A stretch of DNA of 56,929 bases from Pseudomonadota bacterium (GTDB lineage Bacteria > Pseudomonadota > Alphaproteobacteria > Sphingomonadales > Sphingomonadaceae), in assembly GCA_018240895.1 (NCBI GenBank), contig JAFEEX010000017.1, forward strand, positions 755 through 57,683. The letters are read 5' to 3'. Each line of letters begins with the position of its first letter. Within the stretch, counting starts at the first letter, position 1. A program made the translations under genes and the position numbers. Positions 9,414-17,956 of this stretch are shown in pieces. The notes beneath the pieces were generated by a model that had not been told where the DNA came from, did no database searches, and saw only the letters and a list, made by a program, of their open reading frames with translations.

Positions 9414-10103
9414 CTAAGTCACCCGGCGGCCAAATCCGCCAGCCGGCCGCGGCGGCCCTGGTGTGCGGGGCGCCGGTGTGGCGGGACGGTGAACCTCCTG
9501 CCGGGCTTCCATATCCTGTTTTGCCAGGGCGCGGGCAATCGCCGCATCCCAGATAGCTTCCTGTTGTTCACGGTCCTGCGGCAGATCGGCATCATGGCCT
9601 TGCGGCACCGGACGCTGGGCCATTGGCCGCGCAGCCATGGGTGTGGCTGGGCGGGGAACCTGGCCAAGGCGGTCATCCTCGTCAGGTTCGAAATAGCGGG
9701 CATAGTCTGACTGGCCCCGCCCCTGTATGCAGCCGATCGCGATCATGAAAGCAAAGTCTGCCAGGCCGACCAGCATTGGAAACGGTGCCACGCCGGGGTT
9801 GCGCAGCCCTTCCACGCCGTGGAAGAAGCGCGTCATGTTGGCGAACACGCCCAGCCCGAACAGCAACCACGGCAGCGCCGCCGGCCAGCCGATATCGCGG
9901 CAACGGCGCATCATGATCACGCGAAAATAAAGCCCAGCCGGCAAAACCAGAAACAGGCACAGAACCGCCATGGCGAAATGCCCGGAAAACAGCAGCGCCA
10001 CCATGCCGGTCAACAGCCCGGCAACCACCACCAGATTGACGGCGAAATAGGTCCAATAGGCCGACCGGCCCACACAGTTGCTGTCCTGAATCGGGAATGC
10101 CAT
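9414..10103 (-). CDS. DUF805 family membrane protein
   Basis: A 229-residue protein. About residues 1-130 form a DUF805-type membrane domain with four predicted helices (GRSAYWTYFAVNLVVVAGLL, the polar MMRRCRDIGW turn, then two more helices). Residues 135-229 are a cytoplasmic tail rich in Pro, Arg and Gln, probably disordered. The function is unknown. ATG 10103 is preceded by GGAGGGG. It is convergent with trpS, with only 9 bp between the stops. Confidence 0.8.
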   Translation of the reverse strand: MAFPIQDSNCVGRSAYWTYFAVNLVVVAGLLTGMVALLFSGHFAMAVLCLFLVLPAGLYFRVIMMRRCRDIGWPAALPWLLFGLGVFANMTRFFHGVEGLRNPGVAPFPMLVGLADFAFMIAIGCIQGRGQSDYARYFEPDEDDRLGQVPRPATPMAARPMAQRPVPQGHDADLPQDREQQEAIWDAAIARALAKQDMEARQEVHRPATPAPRTPGPPRPAGGFGRRVT

Positions 10104-10303
10104 TGCCCTGCCCCTCCACAAACCGCGATCACTATGGCACGGTTTTGGTAAGCAATGCCTAAACGACCGGCGTTTGGCGGCGCGAACCGCGCCCCCCATT
10201 CAAGCACGATTAAGCCGGCTTGGCTCAAACGAGCGACAATTCTACACTTTTCGCCGTCCGCGAGTGTGATTCGCGCGGCGGACGGTTCAGGAGAAACGGC
10301 CGA

Positions 10304-11011
10304 ATGTCCCACGAAAGCACATCACTGGCGCGCTGGTTCAAGGCCGCGTTGGTGCCGATCATGCTGGCGGCGCTGGCCGCCTGCGCCCAGCCGTTCAATG
10401 CCAGGGTATCCCGCTTTCAAAGCCAGCTTCCCGCACCGCAGGGACAGACCTTTGCCGTGGTGGCGGATGATCCGGCGCTGGCCGGCGGGCTTGAATTTTC
10501 CCAATATGCCCGCCTGGTCGAAGCGCAGATGGCAAAGCTGGGTTATACTCAGGCCGCGTCTGACGCCGCCACGCTGCTGGTCCGGTTTGACTATGGCGTC
10601 GACAAGGGCCGCGAGCGGGTAACCCGCAGCGCCGGATACTCCGGATTCTATGGCGATCCGTTCTGGGGTCCGTGGTATGGCGGCTATGGCGGTTATGGCC
10701 GCTATGGCTATCGCCCGTACTGGGGCGGGTATGGTTTTCGGCCCGGCGGGGCGTGGGGCTATGGCTGGTACGATCCGTTCTTTGACGACGGCTATGAAAG
10801 CTATACCGTTTATACCAGCGGGATCAGCCTGAAGATTGACAACAAGGCCGATGGCAAGCGCCTGTTTGAAGGCAAGGCCGAAGCCGCCTCGCTATCAAAC
10901 CGGCTGGGCTATCTTGTCCCCAATCTGGTCGAGGCGATGTTCACCGGCTTCCCTGGCAATTCAGGCGAAACGGTCCGCATATCGGTCGCCCCGGAAAAGA
11001 AGAAGGGCTGA
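10304..11011 (+). CDS. DUF4136 family lipoprotein with Gly/Tyr-rich insert
   Basis: A 235-residue predicted lipoprotein. A signal peptide ends in a lipobox (AALAAC, Cys near residue 28), followed by a DUF4136 domain split by a Gly/Tyr/Trp-rich stretch (about residues 117-158) and closing with the family end GNSGETVRIS. The function is not established. AGGAGAAA precedes the ATG at 10304. Two further DUF4136 genes are at 22598 and 23258. The 200 bp upstream (10104-10303), shared with divergent DUF805, holds no other gene. Confidence 0.8.
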   Translation: MSHESTSLARWFKAALVPIMLAALAACAQPFNARVSRFQSQLPAPQGQTFAVVADDPALAGGLEFSQYARLVEAQMAKLGYTQAASDAATLLVRFDYGVDKGRERVTRSAGYSGFYGDPFWGPWYGGYGGYGRYGYRPYWGGYGFRPGGAWGYGWYDPFFDDGYESYTVYTSGISLKIDNKADGKRLFEGKAEAASLSNRLGYLVPNLVEAMFTGFPGNSGETVRISVAPEKKKG

Positions 11012-11039
11012 ACATCCCGCCGCAAGGCTGATGGAAAAG

Positions 11040-11063
11040 GGGCGGGTCCGCAAGGATCCGCCC
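11040..11063. terminator. Bidirectional terminator between DUF4136 gene and dut
   Basis: A 10-bp stem (GGGCGGGTCC with GGATCCGCCC, one wobble) closes a GCAA loop. It is followed by TTCTT on the plus strand and by CTTTTCC on the minus strand, between two convergent genes. Confidence 0.8.
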
Positions 11064-11077
11064 TTCTTCGTTGCGGC

Positions 11078-11548
11078 TCAGCTTCCCAGCGCGAATACTC
11101 CGCCGGTGGAACCAAAGCCGCCTTCGCCGCGCAGGGTTTCGTCGAGTTCCTCAACCGCCAGCCATGATGCCCGCGTCACTGGGGCAAGCACCAGTTGCGC
11201 GATCCGGTCACCGCGGCGCACCGCGAAATCCGCATTGCCGTGGTTGATCAGGATGACCTTCAGTTCGCCGCGATAATCGCTGTCGATCGTGCCCGGGGTA
11301 TTGGGCACGCCGATCCCGTGCTTGAGCGCCAGCCCCGATCGGGGCCGCACCTGGATTTCATAGCCCGGCGGAATCGCCATGGCGAGCCCGGTGGCAACGG
11401 CGTGGCGCGCGCCGGGGGCCAGGGTAACGTCCTCTGCCGCCAGCACATCCATCCCGGCCGCCCCGGCCGTGGCATAAGCCGGCAGGTCCAGCCCTTCACC
11501 ATGAGGAAGCCGCTTCACCAGAACCGGAACCTCAGGGGACGAGTGCAT
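11078..11548 (-). CDS. dut: Deoxyuridine 5'-triphosphate nucleotidohydrolase (dUTPase)
   Basis: A 156-residue trimeric dUTPase that turns dUTP into dUMP, keeping uracil out of DNA and supplying dTMP synthesis. All five motifs are visible: [44 protein letters not shown] and the C-terminal GEGGFGSTG that closes over the nucleotide. The ATG at 11548 is preceded by AAAGGA and overlaps the coaBC 3' end by 17 bp, so expression is coupled. coaBC-dut is a common alphaproteobacterial pair. Confidence 0.96.
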   Translation of the reverse strand: MHSSPEVPVLVKRLPHGEGLDLPAYATAGAAGMDVLAAEDVTLAPGARHAVATGLAMAIPPGYEIQVRPRSGLALKHGIGVPNTPGTIDSDYRGELKVILINHGNADFAVRRGDRIAQLVLAPVTRASWLAVEELDETLRGEGGFGSTGGVFALGS

Positions 11549-13127
11549 TGGCAATCCTTTCGACAAGCGCGGTGGCGACTTCGCCCTTTGGCATTTCGGG
11601 CAGATCTTCGACACCCGCTTCGGTGATGATATGCACCGAATTGGCCTCTCCCCCCATCACGTCACCCGACACATCGTTGGCGACGATCCAGTCAGCCCCC
11701 TTGCGCTTGCGCTTTTCCATGGCGTGTTCGATCACGTGTTCGGTTTCGGCGGCAAAGCCGACCACCAGTTTCGGTCGCTTGTCGCTGACGGAAACGGTGG
11801 CCAGAATGTCCGGGTTTTCAGTCAGGCGCAGCGCCGGCGGGGCAGAGCCGCGCTTCTTCATCTTTTCCCCGGCAACTTCGGTGGTGCGCCAGTCGGCAAC
11901 GGCGGCAACCATCACCGCCACGTCGGCGGGCAGCGCCTTTTTCACCGCGGCGGCCATCTGCACGGCGGTTTCCACGAACACGCGGTCCACCCCCGGCGGG
12001 CATTCCAGGGCGACCGGCCCCGATACCAGCGTCACCCGCGCTCCCATCCGCGCGGCAGCGGCGGCGATTGCATAGCCCTGTTTGCCCGAACTGCGATTGG
12101 CGATGTAGCGCACCGGATCAATCGGTTCATGCGTTGGCCCCGCGGTGACAAGGACATGGCGGCCCTTGAGCCGATCATCGGTGGGCGTGAACGGGGCATC
12201 GTCCCCGGCAAAGTCTGGCTGGCCGAACAGCGGATCCTGTTCCAGCGCAGCGCCGATGGTCACGGCATGGCTATCCCCGGGCAAGGCCTCGGGCGGGGCC
12301 TGATTGGTGACAAGGTGATTGATCGCTTCAGGATCGGTAGGCGGCGCTGCCTTGGCCTTGCCCTTCTTCGACAACAGCGACCGCGGGGGCGGGGCTGCAT
12401 CAGGTTCGGGCAAGGATGCCGCCCCCTGCTCCCCGGATTCAGCCTCCGCCGATCCTTCAGCGACCGGTTCATCCTCAAAGCCGGTCCGTTCCGTGGTCTG
12501 GCGCTGGATCAGCCCGGAAGACAGCCCGCCCAGCAAGGTGTCGGCGGAATCGGACCCCACTTCGGATGTGGCCGATGCCGATGGCTCAAGGCCAAGCATC
12601 TGGCGCATCGCATTCCACACCATGGCTGGCTCGGGCAAGCGTCCTGGCCCATATTCCCCGCAGGCCATCGGCCCCTCGTCAGGATCAAGCACGGCGACAC
12701 CGCGCTCGGTCAAGGTGCGGACATTGGCCTGGGTGGCCGCGTGCTGCCACATCCGCACGTTCATCGCCGGAACCGCCAGCACCGGGGTATCGGTGGCAAG
12801 CAGCAGCGTGGTCGCCAGATCATCGGCGATGCCCTGGGCCATTTTGGCCAGCAGATTGGCGGTGGCCGGGCAGACCACCACCAGATCAGCCTGACGCGAT
12901 AGCTGGATATGGCCCATCTCCGCCTCGGCGGTGAGATCCCACAAGGTGGTGTGGACGGTGTTTTCAGACAGCGCGGCCAGCGTCATCGCGGTAACGAATT
13001 GCGCCCCGCCATCGGTTAGCACGCAGGTCACGTCACCACCGCCGCGCCGGATCAGGCGCACCAGCTCGCAAGCCTTGTAGGCGGCAATCCCGCCTCCGAC
13101 GATCAAGAGAATCCGTGGCCCGGTCAT
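11532..13127 (-). CDS. coaBC: Bifunctional phosphopantothenoylcysteine synthetase/decarboxylase with long linker
   Basis: A 531-residue bifunctional enzyme of coenzyme A synthesis. The N-terminal CoaC flavoprotein (residues 1-180) has PAMNVRMW and the ACGEYGPGR active-site loop and decarboxylates phosphopantothenoylcysteine. The C-terminal CoaB (from about 320) couples cysteine to phosphopantothenate; [25 protein letters not shown] and VANDVS are visible. Between them lie about 140 Ala/Pro/Glu/Ser-rich residues with no family similarity; the usual enzyme has about 400 residues. The ATG at 13127 matches the conserved start; ATGs at 13136 and 13199 are alternatives, and the latter is unlikely. 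Confidence 0.94.
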   Translation of the reverse strand: MTGPRILLIVGGGIAAYKACELVRLIRRGGGDVTCVLTDGGAQFVTAMTLAALSENTVHTTLWDLTAEAEMGHIQLSRQADLVVVCPATANLLAKMAQGIADDLATTLLLATDTPVLAVPAMNVRMWQHAATQANVRTLTERGVAVLDPDEGPMACGEYGPGRLPEPAMVWNAMRQMLGLEPSASATSEVGSDSADTLLGGLSSGLIQRQTTERTGFEDEPVAEGSAEAESGEQGAASLPEPDAAPPPRSLLSKKGKAKAAPPTDPEAINHLVTNQAPPEALPGDSHAVTIGAALEQDPLFGQPDFAGDDAPFTPTDDRLKGRHVLVTAGPTHEPIDPVRYIANRSSGKQGYAIAAAAARMGARVTLVSGPVALECPPGVDRVFVETAVQMAAAVKKALPADVAVMVAAVADWRTTEVAGEKMKKRGSAPPALRLTENPDILATVSVSDKRPKLVVGFAAETEHVIEHAMEKRKRKGADWIVANDVSGDVMGGEANSVHIITEAGVEDLPEMPKGEVATALVERIANALVP

Positions 13128-13233
13128 GGCCGCCATCTTGTGCAATTCCACGGCCCCTTGCGCAACAGGCTTTGCTTTACCGATTTGCCTGCGCCACAAA
13201 GGCTAAATCCGGATTAATGCGGAAGGAATTGCG

Positions 13234-13632
13234 ATGCGCCTGATCCTGACCATTCTGGTCTTTCTGTTCGGCTTTCTGGATCTGTTCATGGGACTGAATT
13301 TCCTGTTCAATCCGCAGGGGACGGCGCCCGGCTTTGGCCTGGCCTTCACCGGTGCGCAGGGTCTTTCCACCCTTCGCGCGGATTTTGCCGCGTTCTTCGG
13401 GGTGATCGCTGCCTGCATGATGATCGGCGCCTGGCGCCGCAATGCCGACCTGCTGCTGGTGCCCGCCGCGCTGATGGGAACCGCGGTTACGGTGCGCGCG
13501 GTCAGCCTGATGGTGGACGGTTCCTATCCCGGCTGGCCGGTGCCGATGCTGGTGGAAATCTCTCACGTCGTGCTGCTGATCGCCGCCTGGCGGGTGCTGC
13601 CGCATCACACGATCGAGGAATTGACGGATTAG
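13234..13632 (+). CDS. Small membrane protein, DUF4345-like
   Basis: A 132-residue protein with about four predicted membrane helices: 4-24, around 48-66, 72-92 and 106-122. It resembles small DUF4345-type membrane proteins in size and layout (the FLFNPQGTAPGFG segment after helix 1), but this is not a firm match. The function is unknown. The ATG follows GGAAGGA. It is divergent from coaBC, with a 106-bp spacer, and ftsH follows 103 bp later. Confidence 0.7.
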   Translation: MRLILTILVFLFGFLDLFMGLNFLFNPQGTAPGFGLAFTGAQGLSTLRADFAAFFGVIAACMMIGAWRRNADLLLVPAALMGTAVTVRAVSLMVDGSYPGWPVPMLVEISHVVLLIAAWRVLPHHTIEELTD

Positions 13633-13682
13633 CCTGCGCGCGTCCCCACCCGGCACATCAGACAAAAGACTCCGCCGGTAAA

Positions 13683-13710
13683 CTTGCGCTTCACCGGTCC
13701 TGACTTACAT
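13683..13710 (+). promoter_or_regulatory. Candidate heat-shock (RpoH-type) promoter of ftsH
   Basis: CTTGCGC at 13683-13689 and CTTACAT at 13704-13710 are 14 bp apart. The pattern resembles the alphaproteobacterial sigma-32 consensus (CTTG at -35, C/T-rich CxxAT at -10). ftsH is a common RpoH target. The match is by eye only. Confidence 0.35.
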
Positions 13711-13735
13711 TGGCGGTACGAAAGGACGTGCGCGA

Positions 13736-15673
13736 ATGAATGAAGAACAGCCCAGCGGCAACCCGTGGGTCAAGAACCTGTTGATCTGGGGCGGGATCTT
13801 TCTGGTCCTGTTATCAGTCGTATCGCTGTTCAATGCGCGCACCGATGCGGCGCAGACCGTGCTTGGCTATTCCGATTTCCGCAACAAGGTGGCGGAAGGC
13901 TCGGTCGCTTCGGTCGAGGTGGGTGAGAACAAGATCACCGGCAAGCTCAAGAACAACGAGACGTTCAGCACCGTTCCCGTGCCCAACGACACATCCTTGC
14001 AGCAATTGTTGCAGGAAAAGGGCGTGAAATATGAAGGCAAGGCGCCCGAGCAGGGCAGCCTGCTGTTTGCGCTGCTGTTCAATATCCTGCCCTTCGTGCT
14101 GCTGATCGGGCTGGCATTCTTCGCCATGCGACAGCTTCAGAAGGGCGGCGGATCGGGCGCGATGGGCTTTGGCAAGTCCAAGGCCAAGATGCTGACTGAA
14201 AAGCAGGGCCGCGTCACTTTCGCCGATGTCGCCGGGATTGACGAAGCGCGTGAGGAGCTGGAGGAAATCGTCGATTTCCTTAAGGATCCCAGCCGCTTTT
14301 CCAAACTTGGCGGACAGATTCCCAAGGGCGCGCTGCTGGTCGGTTCGCCCGGCACCGGCAAGACCCTGCTGGCCCGCGCCATCGCGGGTGAGGCGGGCGT
14401 GCCGTTCTTCACCATTTCGGGTTCGGACTTTGTCGAAATGTTCGTCGGCGTCGGTGCCAGCCGCGTGCGCGATATGTTTGAACAGGCCAAGAAGAACGCG
14501 CCGTGCATCGTCTTCATCGATGAAATCGACGCGGTCGGTCGCCATCGCGGACACGGTCTGGGCAATTCGAACGACGAGCGTGAACAGACGCTCAACCAGC
14601 TTCTGGTTGAGATGGACGGGTTTGAGGCGAACGAGGGGATCATCATCATCGCCGCCACCAACCGCCCCGACGTGCTCGATCCGGCGCTGCTGCGCCCGGG
14701 TCGCTTTGACCGACAGGTGGTGGTGCCGCTGCCCGACATCGAAGGGCGCGAGAAGATTCTGGAAGTTCACATGAAGAAGGTTCCGCTGGCCCCCGATGTC
14801 GAGGCGCGGACAATCGCCCGCGGCACCCCGGGCTTTTCCGGTGCGGACCTTGCCAATCTGGTCAACGAGGCCGCCCTGCTGGCCGCGCGCCGCAACAAGC
14901 GGCTGGTCGCCCGGCAGGAATTTGAGGACGCCAAGGACAAGGTGATGATGGGGTCCGAACGGCGTTCGATGGTGATGGACGACGCCGAAAAGAAGATGAC
15001 CGCCTATCACGAGGCCGGCCATGCCATCGTTTCGGTGTTTGAACCGGCCAGCGATCCTATCCACAAGGCCACCATCATTCCGCGCGGCGGCGCACTGGGC
15101 ATGGTTGTGCGCCTGCCCGAGCGTGATCGCTATTCCTATCACCGCGATCAGATGCACGCGCAGCTTGCCGTGGCGATGGGCGGGCGCGTTGCCGAAGAGA
15201 TCATCTTCGGACACGACAAGGTTTCATCGGGCGCATCATCAGATATCCAGCAGGCCACATCGCTGGCGCGCAACATGGTCACCAAATGGGGTATGTCCGA
15301 CAAGCTTGGGCCGCTGCAGTACGAGGAACAGTCCGAGGGCTATCTTGGCTATGGCGCCTCACAGCGGACCTTGCAGTCAGCCGAAACCAACAAGCTGATC
15401 GATGGCGAAATCCGCGCCCTGGTTGAAGGCGGGCACAAGCGCGCGATCGACATCCTCAAAACCAACGAGGACAAGCTGCACCTGCTGGCCAAGGCGCTGC
15501 TCGAATACGAGACGCTGACCGGCGAGGAGATCGACGGGCTGATCAAGGACGGCAAGATTGACCGCCCCGACCACCCGACCGGATCGCAGCGTCCTGCACC
15601 GGTGCGCGGATCGGCAATCCCCAAGGCCGGCAAGCGCTTTGCCGAAACGGCGCGCTCAGCCCACAAGGGCTGA
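13736..15673 (+). CDS. ftsH: ATP-dependent zinc metalloprotease FtsH
   Basis: A 645-residue hexameric inner-membrane AAA+ protease that degrades misassembled membrane proteins and short-lived regulators. Two membrane helices (about 13-31 and 107-130) enclose a small periplasmic domain. The AAA domain carries Walker A GSPGTGKT near residue 203 (Ser replaces the usual Pro), Walker [12 protein letters not shown], and the second region of homology [18 protein letters not shown]. The zinc site HEAGH lies near residue 425, with the third ligand in [19 protein letters not shown] precedes the ATG. The gene ends in a basic tail. Confidence 0.97.
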   Translation: MNEEQPSGNPWVKNLLIWGGIFLVLLSVVSLFNARTDAAQTVLGYSDFRNKVAEGSVASVEVGENKITGKLKNNETFSTVPVPNDTSLQQLLQEKGVKYEGKAPEQGSLLFALLFNILPFVLLIGLAFFAMRQLQKGGGSGAMGFGKSKAKMLTEKQGRVTFADVAGIDEAREELEEIVDFLKDPSRFSKLGGQIPKGALLVGSPGTGKTLLARAIAGEAGVPFFTISGSDFVEMFVGVGASRVRDMFEQAKKNAPCIVFIDEIDAVGRHRGHGLGNSNDEREQTLNQLLVEMDGFEANEGIIIIAATNRPDVLDPALLRPGRFDRQVVVPLPDIEGREKILEVHMKKVPLAPDVEARTIARGTPGFSGADLANLVNEAALLAARRNKRLVARQEFEDAKDKVMMGSERRSMVMDDAEKKMTAYHEAGHAIVSVFEPASDPIHKATIIPRGGALGMVVRLPERDRYSYHRDQMHAQLAVAMGGRVAEEIIFGHDKVSSGASSDIQQATSLARNMVTKWGMSDKLGPLQYEEQSEGYLGYGASQRTLQSAETNKLIDGEIRALVEGGHKRAIDILKTNEDKLHLLAKALLEYETLTGEEIDGLIKDGKIDRPDHPTGSQRPAPVRGSAIPKAGKRFAETARSAHKG

Positions 15674-15743
15674 GCCTCGTTCAGGTTCATTGAACCGGGT
15701 GAGTGGGCTGGCCTGGATCAGTCGCATTTGGTGCGACGTGTGA

Positions 15744-16802
15744 CTACACCGCGCTGTCCGCCAGCATCAGCAGCGCGAACAGGATCAGCACGAAAAGCGC
15801 GATGAACAGCAGCGCTGCGGTGCGCCACAATGCGGAAAATCGCCCGAGCGCATAGGTTCCGCGTAATTGCCGGTACATATGCAGCGGCGGGGCGAGCAGT
15901 GCGACCGCCGCCAGAAACGGCACGCCTGCCGCCTGCCCCATGGCGATCAGCAGGATCAGAAAGGTCATGAAACACAGCGAATATGTGACGAACACGGTGT
16001 GATCATACAGGCCGAAACGGCGACGCCAGGCGAACAGCAGCCACACGAAAGGCACCGAAATCGGGATCAAGGCCCAACTGAATTTGTAGGCGTTGGATTG
16101 CAGCTTGAACAAGACGAGGCCCGGGTTCTCCCTCATCTGGACGATCGCCTTTTGAACCGCAGGCACATTGCTGTGAACTTTGTCGGTAATGTCCTGCTTG
16201 TCGTGGCGGGCTTCGTTCAGCGCGGCTTGCCGTCCGGCGATCTGGCCGTCGATCCCGTTCAGCGGCTCCCCCCGCTTGATCAGGTCAGCGCGCTTCTGCT
16301 GCAGGCGGGCAAGTTCCCTTTCGTGGTTGGCGATCCCGAAGGGTAAATTCGAATCGAGCCGTGCCAGATCATCAAGCGAACCGTTGACCTGTTTGACCAC
16401 CGCGAACATCAGGAACACACTGAACAGGAACAGCGCAATCGGGCTGACATAGCTGGCCCGCCGCCCGTCGATATATTCGCGGGTCAGCTTGCCCGGTTGG
16501 AATGCCAGCAGCGGCAGGGTGCGCCAGATCTTGCCTTCGAAATGGAACACCCCGTGCAGCAGATCATGAAAGAACGCGCCCAGGGTCTTGTGGACGTGCG
16601 CCGCCTGGCCGCAGGCGTGACAGTGGCTGCCGATCAGCCCGGTGCCGCAGTTGAGGCAGGCCTGTTCGTGGGTGTGCCCGCTATCGCTTTCGCCGTGGAC
16701 CGGTTCCACGACGCGGCTCACCAATGCGCCTTCGGCAATGTCACCCAGCATTTCCCCGCTTGCGCTCACGCCGCAATTCCCCTTTTGAACCGGGCTGTTC
16801 AT
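15744..16802 (-). CDS. DUF3667 domain membrane protein with zinc ribbon
   Basis: A 352-residue protein. An N-terminal zinc ribbon (CLNCGTG and CHACGQ near residues 49-66) is followed by the DUF3667 segment (LGAFFHDLLHGVFHFEGKIW then REYIDGRRASYVSPIALFLF). Next comes a membrane helix, a charged predicted coiled coil (about residues 150-205), and four C-terminal membrane helices. The function of DUF3667 is unknown. The start at 16802 has a weak ribosome-binding site; an ATG at 16751 would keep the ribbon and is possible. It is convergent with ftsH; a short hairpin at 15721-15737 lies between the stops. Confidence 0.78.
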   Translation of the reverse strand: MNSPVQKGNCGVSASGEMLGDIAEGALVSRVVEPVHGESDSGHTHEQACLNCGTGLIGSHCHACGQAAHVHKTLGAFFHDLLHGVFHFEGKIWRTLPLLAFQPGKLTREYIDGRRASYVSPIALFLFSVFLMFAVVKQVNGSLDDLARLDSNLPFGIANHERELARLQQKRADLIKRGEPLNGIDGQIAGRQAALNEARHDKQDITDKVHSNVPAVQKAIVQMRENPGLVLFKLQSNAYKFSWALIPISVPFVWLLFAWRRRFGLYDHTVFVTYSLCFMTFLILLIAMGQAAGVPFLAAVALLAPPLHMYRQLRGTYALGRFSALWRTAALLFIALFVLILFALLMLADSAV

Positions 16803-16856
16803 GGTCTTGTCAGCTTGGCGCGGTCAAGCACCATGCACCGATCGGGGAAGATAACT

Positions 16857-17234
16857 ATGAAACGCAATCTGTTGGCCGCCTGTCTTTCCGCCGGTCTGCT
16901 GGCCACGCCGGCCATGGCCGCGCCTGGCGACATGAGTGTTGCGACCTTTCTGAACAAGGTGGACTCACTCAAGGCAAAGGGGGCCATGGCGCTGTTTTCG
17001 TCCGACATCGGCACACTGCGGGCCGAAGCGACCGCGGCGGGGCAGGCCTATGCCGCGCGATTGAATGCCGAACGCGCGCAGGCCCGGCCCAGTTCGTGCC
17101 CACCCAAGGGCGGACGGCCCAGCCAGGATCAGTGGCTGACTCACCTCAATTCCTACCCGCAGGCCGCCCGTGCCGCCACAAACCTGCGCGCGGCGATGGC
17201 GGATTATTACATCAAGACCTGGCCCTGCCGCTGA
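16857..17234 (+). CDS. Small secreted protein of unknown function
   Basis: A 125-residue protein with a clear Sec signal peptide (KRNLLAACLSAGLLATPAMA, cleavage near residue 22). The mature part is Ala-rich and helical, with Cys residues near 81 and at the C-terminus (KTWPCR) that could form a disulphide. No family is recognised. The start follows GGGGAAG with good spacing. It is divergent from the DUF3667 gene. Probably periplasmic. Confidence 0.72.
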   Translation: MKRNLLAACLSAGLLATPAMAAPGDMSVATFLNKVDSLKAKGAMALFSSDIGTLRAEATAAGQAYAARLNAERAQARPSSCPPKGGRPSQDQWLTHLNSYPQAARAATNLRAAMADYYIKTWPCR

Positions 17235-17242
17235 CACCTAGG

Positions 17243-17275
17243 AAAAAGGCCCGCGTCTCCAGAGGAGAGCGGGCC
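17243..17275 (-). terminator. Rho-independent terminator of rpoZ
   Basis: The stem GGCCCGC/GCGGGCC (17248-17254 and 17269-17275) continues as TCTCC/GGAGA with one bulged base and an AGA loop. On the minus strand it is followed by a run of five T. It may also stop read-through from the small secreted gene on the plus strand. Confidence 0.8.
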
Positions 17276-17298
17276 TGTTCTGCCGCTGGCGATGCAGA

Positions 17299-17643
17299 TC
17301 AACCGTCGTAATCGCCGCCGATCGAGGTATTGCGCACCGGCGCGGCGGCGGTGATCCGCAGCGCTTCGGCCTGCTGGCTGAGCGAGCCGATGTCATCAAC
17401 CTCGTCATCATCCTCGGCCACGACGCGCTGAAGCGAGCTGACAACCGATTCCTTGAGATTGTCGGGCCGCACGGTCTGATCGGCGATTTCGCGCAGTGCA
17501 ACCACGGGGTTCTTGTCGCGATCGCGATCGATGGTCAGTTCCGCTCCGCCCGAAATTTCACGCGCACGCTGCGCGGCCATCAGGACAAGGTCAAAACGGT
17601 TGGGAATCTTGTCAACGCAATCTTCAACGGTAACGCGCGCCAT
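17299..17643 (-). CDS. rpoZ: RNA polymerase omega subunit
   Basis: A 114-residue omega subunit, which helps assemble beta-prime into core RNA polymerase and forms part of a ppGpp site in proteobacteria. The N-terminal [20 protein letters not shown] and the following [11 protein letters not shown] are the family signature. The C-terminal 45 residues are acidic and variable, as in alphaproteobacteria. The start ATG is at 17643. A TTGACT/TAACAG promoter candidate lies upstream. Confidence 0.96.
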   Translation of the reverse strand: MARVTVEDCVDKIPNRFDLVLMAAQRAREISGGAELTIDRDRDKNPVVALREIADQTVRPDNLKESVVSSLQRVVAEDDDEVDDIGSLSQQAEALRITAAAPVRNTSIGGDYDG

Positions 17644-17679
17644 GGGGCACTCCAGTTCGGGAAATTCCGGGAATGGTGG

Positions 17680-17709
17680 CTGTTAGGCGGCGGGCGATTG
17701 AAAAGTCAA
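17680..17709 (-). promoter_or_regulatory. Candidate rpoZ promoter
   Basis: Minus-strand TTGACT (17709-17704) and TAACAG (17685-17680) are 18 bp apart and about 40 bp before the rpoZ start. The boxes resemble those before rpmJ, rpmH and rpsT in this window. Confidence 0.45.
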
Positions 17710-17766
17710 GAAAAAATCGTATAAGTTATTGATCTGTATAATGAAATTTGGCGAATCGCTTCTTTG

Positions 17767-17941
17767 TTTCACGCAGAGAGCGCGGAGGCAGAAGTAGAGG
17801 CGCAGAGAGGTTGCGTCCGATGCCGCAGGCACTTTTCAGTTTCAGGAGCAGTGCAGGGAGCGGCGTTGGAATGAAAGTGGCTTCGCCACGGACGCAACCT
17901 CTCTGCGCCTCTCTTTTTACCTCTGCGCCCTCTGCGAGAAC
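17767..17941. repeat. Long inverted-repeat element, copy 1
   Basis: An imperfect palindrome of about 175 bp between the rpoZ promoter and the dnaB stop, making up most of this 313-bp gap. The left arm 17767-17819 and right arm 17889-17941 pair over about 53 bp, with a perfect inner 24 bp (beginning AGAGGCGCAGAGAGG on the left). Inner segments GCACTTT and AAAGTGGC extend the stem. The arms have a roughly 8-9-nt GCAGAG-type periodicity. The centre carries CACTTTTCAGTTTCAGG (17830-17846), shared with copy 2. No coding capacity is evident. A transcript would form a long hairpin; origin and function are unknown. Confidence 0.85.
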
Positions 17942-17956
17942 CCCAGCAACTCCGCC

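Noticed and set aside
11631-12902. Long antisense open frame (over 400 codons) across coaBC
   Set aside because: It lies opposite a gene with clear CoaB and CoaC motifs; the translation is His/Gly/Arg-rich with no domain, as expected for a GC-rich shadow frame.
13814-15214. Long antisense open frame across ftsH
   Set aside because: It is a shadow of the ftsH coding strand; no recognisable motifs and no ribosome-binding site.
15721-15737. GTCGCA/TGCGAC hairpin between ftsH and the DUF3667 gene as a terminator
   Set aside because: The stem is only 6 bp and no T-tract follows on either strand.
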